Source: Treponema sp.
GTDB taxonomy: Bacteria > Spirochaetota > Spirochaetia > Treponematales > Treponemataceae
Direction of reading: 5' to 3'
DNA length: 64,000 nt
NCBI GenBank assembly: GCA_017549025.1
Contig: JAFYWB010000002.1
Coordinates: forward strand, 54,056-118,055
In this document: in pieces, positions 34,630 to 41,809 of the stretch
How positions within the stretch are numbered: position 1 is the stretch's first letter
How the letters are laid out: every line of letters starts with the position of its first letter
Position numbers and translations under genes: made by a program
Notes under the pieces: generated by a model
The model's input: only the letters and a program-made list of their open reading frames with translations
Database searches by the model: none
What the model was told of the DNA's origin: nothing

Positions 34630-35679
34630 ATGAAGAAATCTTTTGTTCTAATTACAGCGGTGATGTTGCTTTTCGGAGCATTTGCATTTGGTGATGAGGC
34701 AACAATTATTGACTTTACATTGTTGGATGCCGACATCGTTGCAGATCAGGATGGAAATCCTACTGAAAACAGCCGCACCACTATGGACTACTCTGTAACT
34801 GCAGGTATGACTTTTACCGATGATCAGAAGTCCTTGATGAGATCTTCCCTGGCACTGCCCAACTGGGAAGTAGTTTTGAATTCTTCTGCACAGAGTGTAC
34901 AGAGCCTGGCATTGTCCCAGGTTAAGGCTGCACCTGTTAAGGATTCTGCATCTGTTCCCTTTGCTGGTTCAAACGTAATGGGTGTACGCATTGAGTTCCC
35001 CTTGTGGGCAAACAATGCCAACGCTAAGATTGTACCTGCATTCGAGATTCCTGCTTATGAGCCTTTGGCTACTCGTGATGAGAATGGTGTTCCTCAGGAG
35101 CCCACAGCTGAAGAAGCAGCTAGCGGAAAGACACAGTTCGAAGATGGATACGGTGTAGTAAAGAACGTTGGAACAATCAAGGCTTTGTCTGTAACAACCC
35201 TTGGTATGAACTTCCCCCACAAGCTGTACGTACACCTGAAGGACAATGATGGTGTTGATCGTCGTTACCTGATGGGTGAGTTGAACTTCGATGGTTGGAA
35301 GGAACTCCGCTGGAACAATCCTTCTTACATCAGCGACATTCGCACTCGTGAAATCCGTGTATATCCCGTATATCCTCGTGGACTTCCTTATATCAAGTTC
35401 GTAGGATTCGAGATTGCTCGTGATGCAATGCACGATGGAGATACCTTCGTAGGTTACTTCAAGGATGTTAAGGTTATCTATGACAAGGCTGTTCTGAACA
35501 CAGACCGTGACATCGCTGATGAAGACCTTTGGGGAATCATCACCACTAAGGAATCTGAAAAGCAGAATGCTGAGATGACTCGCTTCGGTGAGAAGCAGGT
35601 TAACCGCTTCTTGGAGAGAGAAAAGCAGGCTCAGGAAGAGGCTTTCACCTCTAGCTTGACAGTAGAAGCTGCAAACTAA
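34630..35679 (+). CDS. flaA: Flagellar filament outer layer (sheath) protein FlaA
   Basis: A 349-aa periplasmic sheath protein that coats the FlaB core of spirochaete flagella. It has a signal peptide (MKKSFVLITAVMLLFGAFAF, cleavage near GDEA), an acidic first segment (IIDFTLLDADIV), the conserved SNVMGVRIEFPLWANNANAK core and the Trp-rich LRWNNPSYISDIRTREIRVY region typical of FlaA. The length equals that of known treponemal FlaA1. It has its own promoter and a strong terminator, so it is monocistronic. Rich use of preferred codons suggests high expression. Confidence 0.95.
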   Translation: MKKSFVLITAVMLLFGAFAFGDEATIIDFTLLDADIVADQDGNPTENSRTTMDYSVTAGMTFTDDQKSLMRSSLALPNWEVVLNSSAQSVQSLALSQVKAAPVKDSASVPFAGSNVMGVRIEFPLWANNANAKIVPAFEIPAYEPLATRDENGVPQEPTAEEAASGKTQFEDGYGVVKNVGTIKALSVTTLGMNFPHKLYVHLKDNDGVDRRYLMGELNFDGWKELRWNNPSYISDIRTREIRVYPVYPRGLPYIKFVGFEIARDAMHDGDTFVGYFKDVKVIYDKAVLNTDRDIADEDLWGIITTKESEKQNAEMTRFGEKQVNRFLEREKQAQEEAFTSSLTVEAAN

Positions 35680-35732
35680 TTCAGCTACCTTTGGTAATGC
35701 TGGAAACATAAATTGACCTTTTAGGTTGATAT

Positions 35733-35759
35733 GGTCGCCCTTCTGGGCGACCTTTTTTT
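35733..35759 (+). terminator. Strong terminator after flaA
   Basis: GGTCGCCC-TTCT-GGGCGACC: a perfect 8-bp stem with a 4-nt loop, followed by seven T. Confidence 0.95.
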
Positions 35760-35811
35760 ATGGGTATGTAAAGTTTCAAACTATTTTCATGTAAAAAAAA
35801 AGTTTGCGTGA

Positions 35812-35838
35812 AGTATAATTCAATGGTAAAATTATACT
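35812..35838 (+). promoter_or_regulatory. Inverted repeat over -10 box and start of the alarmone-synthetase/TPR gene
   Basis: AGTATAATT (35812-35820) and AATTATACT (35830-35838) are perfect 9-bp arms around a 9-nt spacer, touching the ATG at 35839. The left arm contains TATAAT (35814-35819). No Shine-Dalgarno is present. It could be an operator or a translation-control hairpin. Confidence 0.5.
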
Positions 35839-37095
35839 ATGAGCGATTCAAAGAATAATAAGCTACCAGCAAAGTATGAACTGCAAGAGCAGTACAAGAT
35901 ATACCGAAGCGGATTTGAGACAATACTGAGTACAATAGAGTATAAATTAAGAGATATAATAATTTTACCTTCTCGGCCAACCTTTAAGTCCCGAGTAAAA
36001 AGCTTTGATAGCTATTACCGAAAGGTTTTACGTATTAAACCACCTCTTAAAGAGGAATTTCCTCTGCCACTATTAACAGACATGATGGGAATCCGTATTA
36101 TTTGTGCTTTCTTGGAAGACCTTGCAGTGGTGGAGCAGCAAATAAAGGATAATTTCGTTGTACGAGAGGTGGAACGAAAGGGTGCTTCCTTAAGCTTCAA
36201 AGAGTTTGGCTACGAGTCTATCCATGTGCTGGTGGAAATTCCCAAAGAATTGCTCGATGCCGCTGCTTGTACAGGATTTAATCTTCCCCATGATTGCGTA
36301 TGTGAGATTCAAATTAGAACGATTCTTCAGGATGCATGGGCAGAGGTTGAACACGAGCTGATTTATAAGTCAGAATTTTCCCCATTTGATTTGCCTTTGA
36401 AAAGAAAGCTTGCCTCCATCAATGCAAGCTTAAGCTTGGCAGACATTATCTTCCAGGAAATTCGTGACTACCAGAATAAGCTCAATCGTGAGATTGATTT
36501 TAGACGAAATGCCTTCTACAGTAAGGCTGATTCCATGGCTCGTGATGCCCTTCCAAATCGATTGGATGCTCCAGATACAAGCCAACAAATCAGTTCGCCC
36601 TATGTGAGAGGCACCATTGATGATATGTTGCTGGCCGCAATCCAAGCCCACAATGCAGGAGAAATGGAAAAGGCAGTAAAGATTTACACCGATATTGTGG
36701 AATCTAAGCCTACCCCAAACAACATTATTTTGTCTGTAATTCTTAAGCATCGTGGAATGGCCTTTTTTGCCCAAAATAAATATGACGAGGCACTAAATGA
36801 TTTCCAGCAAAGCGTGGTGTATCAGCCGGAAAATTTCCGTTCCCTGTACTACATTGGTATTGTTCATAGTGTTCTGGGGGATAACGAAAAGGCTATTGAC
36901 TTCTTTAATCAATCATTGATTTACAACGAGCATCAATCTCATGTGTACTATCGACGAGCCTTGGCTCAGTACAATCTTGGTAATTACGTGGAAGCTTCTT
37001 CTGATTTAGCTATTGCTCATAGCATGGGACTGGATGATGAGGATTGTCGTCATTTGCAGGATTGCTTAATGAAAAAATTCGACATGAATATGTAA
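35839..37095 (+). CDS. RelA/SpoT synthetase-domain protein with C-terminal TPR repeats
   Basis: A 418-aa protein. Residues 20-220 match the (p)ppGpp synthetase fold: RPTFKSRVKSFDSYYRKVL, LLTDMMGIRIICAF, GYESIHVLVE and EIQIRTILQDAWAEVEHEL, which hold the conserved Arg, Tyr, Glu and His positions. No HD hydrolase or regulatory TGS/ACT domain is present. Residues 270-400 hold three to four TPR repeats (AGEMEKAVKIYTDIVE, KYDEALNDFQQSV, DNEKAIDFFNQSL). It resembles a small alarmone synthetase tethered to a TPR module; catalytic activity is inferred. It lies downstream of flaA behind its own promoter. Confidence 0.82.
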   Translation: MSDSKNNKLPAKYELQEQYKIYRSGFETILSTIEYKLRDIIILPSRPTFKSRVKSFDSYYRKVLRIKPPLKEEFPLPLLTDMMGIRIICAFLEDLAVVEQQIKDNFVVREVERKGASLSFKEFGYESIHVLVEIPKELLDAAACTGFNLPHDCVCEIQIRTILQDAWAEVEHELIYKSEFSPFDLPLKRKLASINASLSLADIIFQEIRDYQNKLNREIDFRRNAFYSKADSMARDALPNRLDAPDTSQQISSPYVRGTIDDMLLAAIQAHNAGEMEKAVKIYTDIVESKPTPNNIILSVILKHRGMAFFAQNKYDEALNDFQQSVVYQPENFRSLYYIGIVHSVLGDNEKAIDFFNQSLIYNEHQSHVYYRRALAQYNLGNYVEASSDLAIAHSMGLDDEDCRHLQDCLMKKFDMNM

Positions 37096-37122
37096 TTTTT
37101 TTAGAAAGTTTGTATTTTTCTA

Positions 37123-37151
37123 TTGACATTTTTTTTTGTCAATGGTAATAT
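37123..37151 (+). promoter_or_regulatory. Promoter of tRNA-Glu
   Basis: TTGACA (37123-37128) and TAATAT (37146-37151) with a 17-nt spacer, about 18 nt before the tRNA. ATTGACA and TGTCAAT (37122-37142) also form an inverted repeat around a T-tract. Confidence 0.7.
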
Positions 37152-37168
37152 ACTTTCACGTTGTAAAT

Positions 37169-37240
37169 GTCTCCTTCGTCTAGTGGTTAGGACATCGGGT
37201 TTTCATCCCGACAACAGGGGTTCAATTCCCCTAGGAGATG
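37169..37240 (+). tRNA. tRNA-Glu (anticodon TTC)
   Basis: The cloverleaf can be drawn: acceptor stem GTCTCCT with AGGAGAT, D arm with GTGGTTAGGAC, anticodon stem TCGGG/CCCGA around loop TTTTCAT (anticodon TTC), and T arm AGGGG-TTCAATT-CCCCT. The discriminator base is G and CCA is not encoded. It has its own promoter and terminator. Confidence 0.95.
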
Positions 37241-37243
37241 AAG

Positions 37244-37274
37244 AAGGGCTGTTATACAGCCCTTTCTTTTTTTT
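37244..37274 (+). terminator. Terminator after tRNA-Glu
   Basis: AAGGGCTG-TTATA-CAGCCCTT followed by TCTTTTTTTT, directly after the tRNA and 15 nt before the helicase gene. Confidence 0.9.
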
Positions 37275-37288
37275 AAAAGAGGTTAGTA

Positions 37289-39745
37289 ATGGATGTGTCT
37301 CTACGGTTTACAGATGAAGTTCGTCTCCGTATGACAGAAGCCATTGCAGAGGCTGCTGGGAACGAGGTTTTCTTTGGTGGAAAAATTGATTCCCAGGGAC
37401 GGGTGGTTTCTGTTCTTGTTGCCGCTCGTGGCAACCAAGATGCTGTTCCTGTTCAGTCTGAAGCAGCCTATGAATCCCACGTTTTAATCCACAACCATCC
37501 ATCTGGAGTGCTTCAACCTTCATCAGCAGATATTTCTATTGCAGCTCAGGCGGCCCAGCGTTGTCAAGGCTTTTACATTATCAACAATGATGTCAGTCGC
37601 TGCTATGTGGTAGTGGAGCCTATTAAGCCAAAATCAAAGGAAAAGCTTAATCTTGATACGGTGGCGGCCTATATTTCAGCAGGTGGCCCCTTGGATACGG
37701 GCCATAATTATTTTGAAGAGCGTCCTGCACAAATTGAACTTTTGAAAAAAATCTGTACCTCCTTTAACGAGGATGGGGTAGGAGTCTTTGAGGCAGGTAC
37801 CGGTGTTGGTAAATCTTATGCCTATCTGATTCCTAGTATTTTATGGGCGGCCACCAATAATGAGCGGGTGGTGCTTTCCACAGGGACAATAAACCTACAG
37901 CAACAGCTGGCAGAAAAGGACGTGCCTGCCGCCTTGAAAATTACAGGTAAAAAATTGAAGTTTATCTTGATGAAGGGCCGCCAAAATTATTTGTGTCTGA
38001 GGCGCTTCAATGACCTTTTAGCAGAACCAGATCTATTCGACAACGAAAACCAGGAGCTGGATATTTTGGCTGATTGGGCTAAAACTACAGAAACTGGGAG
38101 TCGTTCGGATTTAACTTTTCTCCCTTCCGAATATTTGTGGAGTCGTATTTGCTCTGAATCTGATGCTTGTATGGGCATGAAGTGCAAGTATCACAGTCAA
38201 TGCTTTGTAATGAAGGTACGCAAAGAGGCTGCAGACGCTCAAATTCTCATTGTAAATCACCACCTTTTATTTGCCGACATAGAAGCACGGCTTTCAGGCA
38301 TAGGTTTTAGCGATACAGCTGTGTTGCCGCCCTACACCCGTCTTGTATTTGATGAGGCTCATGGCATAGAAAATGCGGCCACCAGCTTCTTTTCTGAAAC
38401 ACTGACCCGTTTTAAGGTAAATCGTCAGCTGAATATTTTGTATCGTAAGCGACGTGGTGGTGCCATGGCTGGTCACCTTTATACGCTGGAGGTACTGGCT
38501 TCTGGGGAAAACTGGGTGGGACAGGTTTTGACCGCCATTGAATCGGTGCAATCCTGCCTTGAAAATCTGGATCAGGCGGGCTTGGAGCTGATGGATAATC
38601 AATATGCTCTGCGGCTCACTGCTGCCACCGAGCCTATTTTTGCCGTGGTTTTGGAAAGATTTGAGCAGCTAGGAATTGCTATAACTGAATGCACTACGGT
38701 TTTTCGTGAAATGATAGATAGCATTGATGAGGATTTGCGGGATGCCCCAGCGGTATGGGAAACAAAAACGGTGCTTAATCGGCTTGATGCTATGGCTCAG
38801 TTTTGCAAGGCTTCTGTTCAGTGGCAGGAGCATTCCCAGACGGTCTTTTTTGTGGAGCGTGTAAAGCTTCCGCCTATGCGTGGTGCAGGCAGTGATCAAG
38901 TGCAATGGTTCTGTCGTTTTGTGCAGGCTCCCTTGAATATTGCCCCTCGTATGAATGAAGGTGTGTTTGAGCCCTTGTCTACGGTGGTTTGTACCTCTGC
39001 CACAATTCGCAGCAGCAAAAACTTTAATTACTGGTTGGGAAGAAGTGGCGCTTGCTTTGTGGACCAGGAGCGACTTGCCACAGAAGAATTTCCTTCTCCT
39101 TTTCCGTATCATCGTAATGTTCTGCTGGCTATTCCTACTGATGCACCCTTGCCAGATAGCTCTTCCTTCCAGCCCTACGTGGAGCACGCTGTTTCACGGC
39201 TTATAGCTGCTGCTGGAGGCCGAACCTTGGTGCTTTTTACCTCCTACGATTCTCTGCGTAATTGCTGGGAAGCCTGTGGGAGAACTTTGGCAGGCAGCGG
39301 TATTGCCTTGTTCAAACAGGGGGATGAGGATAGATTTCGTCTGCTGGAAAAATTCAAGGAAGATGAAACCAGCGTCCTTTTTGCAACAGATTCCTTTTGG
39401 GAAGGTGTTGATGTACCAGGTTCCTCCTTATCTCAGGTTATTATCGTAAAATTACCATTTAGAGTGCCCGACGACCCTGTTTTTGCAGCCCGTTCTGAGG
39501 CTGTGGAGCAACGTGGTGGTAGTTCATTTATGGAGCTCAGTGTACCAGAGGCCGTTATTAAATTCCGTCAGGGAGTGGGGCGTCTGATGCGTCGTTCTAC
39601 CGACCGAGGAACAGTGGTGGTGCTGGATAGGCGGCTGGTGGAAAAGCGCTACGGTAGAATCTTTTTGGAAGGAATACCAACTTGTCGCAGAACCCATGGC
39701 AATTTGGATGAATTGTGCTGCTCCATTGAACGATTCCTTGATTAG
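37289..39745 (+). CDS. DinG-family helicase with N-terminal JAMM domain
   Basis: An 818-aa fusion. Residues 1-110 carry a complete JAMM/Mov34 metal-site pattern: Glu26, then HNHPSG (His68, His70), Ser78 and Asp81. This is the zinc isopeptidase-type motif also seen in RadC. From about residue 145 it is an XPD/DinG-type superfamily 2 helicase: Walker A EAGTGVGKSYAYL (about 168-180), four Cys between about 235 and 310 as for the iron-sulphur cluster, VFDEAHGIENAA, DSFWEGVDVPG and the last motif FRQGVGRLMRRSTDRG. DinG unwinds R-loops and D-loops. A JAMM domain replacing the more common exonuclease fusion is unusual. The ATG follows GAGG. Confidence 0.9.
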   Translation: MDVSLRFTDEVRLRMTEAIAEAAGNEVFFGGKIDSQGRVVSVLVAARGNQDAVPVQSEAAYESHVLIHNHPSGVLQPSSADISIAAQAAQRCQGFYIINNDVSRCYVVVEPIKPKSKEKLNLDTVAAYISAGGPLDTGHNYFEERPAQIELLKKICTSFNEDGVGVFEAGTGVGKSYAYLIPSILWAATNNERVVLSTGTINLQQQLAEKDVPAALKITGKKLKFILMKGRQNYLCLRRFNDLLAEPDLFDNENQELDILADWAKTTETGSRSDLTFLPSEYLWSRICSESDACMGMKCKYHSQCFVMKVRKEAADAQILIVNHHLLFADIEARLSGIGFSDTAVLPPYTRLVFDEAHGIENAATSFFSETLTRFKVNRQLNILYRKRRGGAMAGHLYTLEVLASGENWVGQVLTAIESVQSCLENLDQAGLELMDNQYALRLTAATEPIFAVVLERFEQLGIAITECTTVFREMIDSIDEDLRDAPAVWETKTVLNRLDAMAQFCKASVQWQEHSQTVFFVERVKLPPMRGAGSDQVQWFCRFVQAPLNIAPRMNEGVFEPLSTVVCTSATIRSSKNFNYWLGRSGACFVDQERLATEEFPSPFPYHRNVLLAIPTDAPLPDSSSFQPYVEHAVSRLIAAAGGRTLVLFTSYDSLRNCWEACGRTLAGSGIALFKQGDEDRFRLLEKFKEDETSVLFATDSFWEGVDVPGSSLSQVIIVKLPFRVPDDPVFAARSEAVEQRGGSSFMELSVPEAVIKFRQGVGRLMRRSTDRGTVVVLDRRLVEKRYGRIFLEGIPTCRRTHGNLDELCCSIERFLD

Positions 39746-39753
39746 ATTTCCCC

Positions 39754-39782
39754 TTGCGAATATGGGCTAAAATGTATAGAAT
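39754..39782 (+). promoter_or_regulatory. Promoter of plsC
   Basis: TTGCGA (39754-39759) and TAGAAT (39777-39782) with a 17-nt spacer in the helicase-plsC gap. Confidence 0.6.
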
Positions 39783-39827
39783 AAAAGAAGCTTTCCAAAG
39801 GCTGAATCTACAAGAAAAGGTTGTTCA

Positions 39828-40589
39828 ATGTCCAGTATTATCACTGTGTGCTGTCTTTTACTCGTTGTTAGTATTGCTGCAATTCTGAATGTTTTTTCAT
39901 ATCCAATCTCAAAAAAACTCTGTTATAAAATTTCTACAGGCATTGTTAAATATTGTGCCCCACTGATTTTTTCAATTCTTTCTGTTTATAAAAACTTTAA
40001 GTTCAAGGGTGACAGTCACCTAAAGAATGAACTTCCCCAGCAGTTTTTAATTATGTCAAATCATCAAAGTCTGTTGGATATTCCGGTATACATGAATTTC
40101 TTGCGAGACAGGGATTTGCGCTTTGTTGCCAAAGCTGAATTGGGACGCCACGTACCTATGGTTTCAGAAATGCTTCGTGTTCATGAGCATGCTCTTGTTC
40201 CTCGCACCGGTAGTCCCTCCGTTGCCATGAAAACCTTGGATGCCTTTGCCAGCAGAGTTGTGGCACGTGGACAGATTCCCGTTATCTTCCCAGAAGGCAC
40301 CCGAAGCCGTGATGGTCAGCTCCGCACCTTTTATGCAGCTGGTTTTAGACGCCTGTTGGACAAGGCTCCCATGCCAGTAGCTGTATGTGCGTTAGACGGT
40401 GGGTATCAGATTTCCACCTTGGAAGGAATTATCAGAAATTTGAAAAATGGTGCATATCGGGTGAAGATTTTGAAAATCTATCCTGCCCCTACCAACAAGC
40501 AGGAGCAGATGCAGATTCTTGATGAAGGTAAGGCGTTGATTCAGGCTCAGCTTGACGAGTGGCACGCTGCAGAAAAAGCTGGAAAATAA
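39828..40589 (+). CDS. plsC: 1-acyl-sn-glycerol-3-phosphate acyltransferase PlsC
   Basis: A 253-aa membrane enzyme that adds the second acyl chain in phosphatidic acid synthesis. The N-terminal membrane helix (about 2-22) is followed by the family motifs MSNHQSLLDIPVYM (NHx4D box) and IFPEGTRSRDGQ. The length is typical. It is probably monocistronic, with a promoter upstream and a terminator downstream. Confidence 0.92.
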   Translation: MSSIITVCCLLLVVSIAAILNVFSYPISKKLCYKISTGIVKYCAPLIFSILSVYKNFKFKGDSHLKNELPQQFLIMSNHQSLLDIPVYMNFLRDRDLRFVAKAELGRHVPMVSEMLRVHEHALVPRTGSPSVAMKTLDAFASRVVARGQIPVIFPEGTRSRDGQLRTFYAAGFRRLLDKAPMPVAVCALDGGYQISTLEGIIRNLKNGAYRVKILKIYPAPTNKQEQMQILDEGKALIQAQLDEWHAAEKAGK

Positions 40590-40632
40590 TTTTTCGTTTT
40601 AACAAGATTCAATACTGTTTAAAAATAAAAAA

Positions 40633-40668
40633 GGCTATCCAAGGAAAATCCTTGTGATAGCCCTTTCT
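40633..40668. terminator. Terminator after plsC (possibly bidirectional)
   Basis: GGCTATC (40633-40639) with GATAGCC (40656-40662) and inner AAGGA/TCCTT, followed by CTTTCT; A-rich sequence upstream could serve as the U-tract for the convergent zinc-ribbon gene. Confidence 0.75.
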
Positions 40669-40725
40669 ATGTGAGAAGTTCAGCTGAAAATCAGATAGTA
40701 CTGACAACCAGCTGCAAGGAACTAA

Positions 40726-40896
40726 TTATTTGAAGTCCTTGGGGCGGCGTTCAACACGCTTGCACTGTGTGCACTCGGCGACGTTCTTCAGTCTGCCTTT
40801 CTCAAACAGAGTCTTCATTACAATTTCTCCACCGCAGTTGCAAATGAACTTATGGGTGGTAACTGTTGTACGAGAGTTCTTACTGGCTCCAGCCAT
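40726..40896 (-). CDS. Small zinc-ribbon protein
   Basis: A 56-aa protein beginning MAGASKNSRTTVTTHKF. It has two Cys pairs, CNCGGEI and CTQCKRVERRPKD, that form a zinc-ribbon, and it ends with a basic tail. AGGAGG precedes the ATG with 6-nt spacing, and a near-perfect promoter lies upstream, which strongly supports a real gene despite its size. The function is unknown; size, charge and zinc ribbon resemble ribosome-associated small proteins, an inference. It lies convergent to plsC and divergent from rpsT. Confidence 0.85.
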   Translation of the reverse strand: MAGASKNSRTTVTTHKFICNCGGEIVMKTLFEKGRLKNVAECTQCKRVERRPKDFK

Positions 40897-40935
40897 GGCT
40901 TGCCTCCTATCTTAGGAATAATCGATTATTACAAG

Positions 40936-40964
40936 ATAATAACTGAATGTGTCTCTGTTGTCAA
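40936..40964 (-). promoter_or_regulatory. Promoter of the zinc-ribbon gene
   Basis: On the minus strand TTGACA (40964-40959) and TATTAT (40941-40936) are separated by exactly 17 nt. An AGCCCC/GGGGCT hairpin (40980-41004) lies between this promoter and that of rpsT. Confidence 0.8.
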
Positions 40965-41038
40965 TATGCTTGGTGTAACAGCCCCGGTAAAATCCCTAGG
41001 GGCTACTATTTAAAGTCTCAGAGAGAATTGAAGTTCAC

Positions 41039-41067
41039 TTGACTAAGTCACCTGTTTTTGGTAGCAT
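41039..41067 (+). promoter_or_regulatory. Promoter of rpsT
   Basis: TTGACT (41039-41044) and TAGCAT (41062-41067) with a 17-nt spacer; the leader to the TTG start is about 50 nt. Confidence 0.55.
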
Positions 41068-41124
41068 TATGCAAGTTTGTGTTGTTTTTGACACAAGTGT
41101 AAGTATTTTTTTTGGGGGTTTCTT

Positions 41125-41409
41125 TTGGCCACAAAGCATTCGTCTGCAGAAAAGAGACACAAGCAGAGTGAAGTTCGCCGTTTACGCAACAAGTCAGCAA
41201 AGAGTTCCGTTCGAACAAGTGCTAGAAAATACGTAGAGGCTGTTCACGCTAAGGATTCTGAGCGTGCCGCCCAGTTGTTGAAGGCTCTGGTAAAGGAGTT
41301 GGATACTGCTGCTGGAAAGGGTATTTTGACAAAGAATTCTGCGTCTCGCAAAAAGTCACGGATGATGAAACTGTACAATGTTTCATTCGGCAGCGTCGCT
41401 GCAAACTAA
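41125..41409 (+). CDS. rpsT: 30S ribosomal protein S20
   Basis: A 94-aa primary 16S rRNA-binding protein. The family pattern is clear: ATKHSSAEKRHKQSEVRR, then RNKSAKSSVRTSARKYVEAV and GILTKNSASRKKSRMMK. The start is TTG, preceded by GGGGG at 41114-41118; E. coli rpsT likewise uses a UUG start, which in that species is tied to low, controlled translation. A hairpin terminator follows and then a gene for HU. Confidence 0.95.
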   Translation: MATKHSSAEKRHKQSEVRRLRNKSAKSSVRTSARKYVEAVHAKDSERAAQLLKALVKELDTAAGKGILTKNSASRKKSRMMKLYNVSFGSVAAN

Positions 41410-41419
41410 GGAAACGGAT

Positions 41420-41452
41420 GGGATATTGCAGTAATGCAGTGTCCCTCGTTTT
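41420..41452 (+). terminator. Terminator after rpsT
   Basis: GGGATATTGCA (41420-41430) and TGCAGTGTCCC (41435-41445) pair over 11 positions with two G-U pairs around a GTAA tetraloop, followed by TCGTTTT. TATAAT (41452-41457) immediately after could be the -10 for the HU gene. Confidence 0.7.
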
Positions 41453-41491
41453 ATAATTAGAATTTCGTAAAAAAAATTTTGGAAGAGAATT

Positions 41492-41800
41492 ATGCAATCA
41501 AAAAAGGTAACAAAGTACGATTTAGTGGATGGAATTCGTCAGGAAACTGGCTATGAAAAACGGGTTGTACAAGATGTTTTTGAATCAGCCCTCGAACAGT
41601 TAAAGTTCGCCCTCAAGGATGGAGCTACCATTGAGTTGCGTGGTTTTGGAACCTTTGAATTGCGTCTTCGCAAGGAGCGGAAAAAGGCTCGAAATCCTAA
41701 GACTGGGGATAACTTGTCTGTTCCACCTCACTACATTGTTGCATTTCGTTCAGGACAGGAATTAAAAAAGGCTGTTTGGAATTTATCTGTAGAGGAGTAG
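41492..41800 (+). CDS. HU-family DNA-binding protein
   Basis: A 102-aa histone-like protein. Its signature covers RGFGTFELRLRKERKKARNP (DNA-binding arm), then KTGDNLSVPPHYIVAFRSG and ELKKAV. HU/IHF homodimers bend DNA and compact the nucleoid. The basic arm has extra Lys/Arg relative to typical HU. It lies 9 nt before lnt, which may be co-transcribed. Confidence 0.93.
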   Translation: MQSKKVTKYDLVDGIRQETGYEKRVVQDVFESALEQLKFALKDGATIELRGFGTFELRLRKERKKARNPKTGDNLSVPPHYIVAFRSGQELKKAVWNLSVEE

Positions 41801-41809
41801 TGCAAATCC

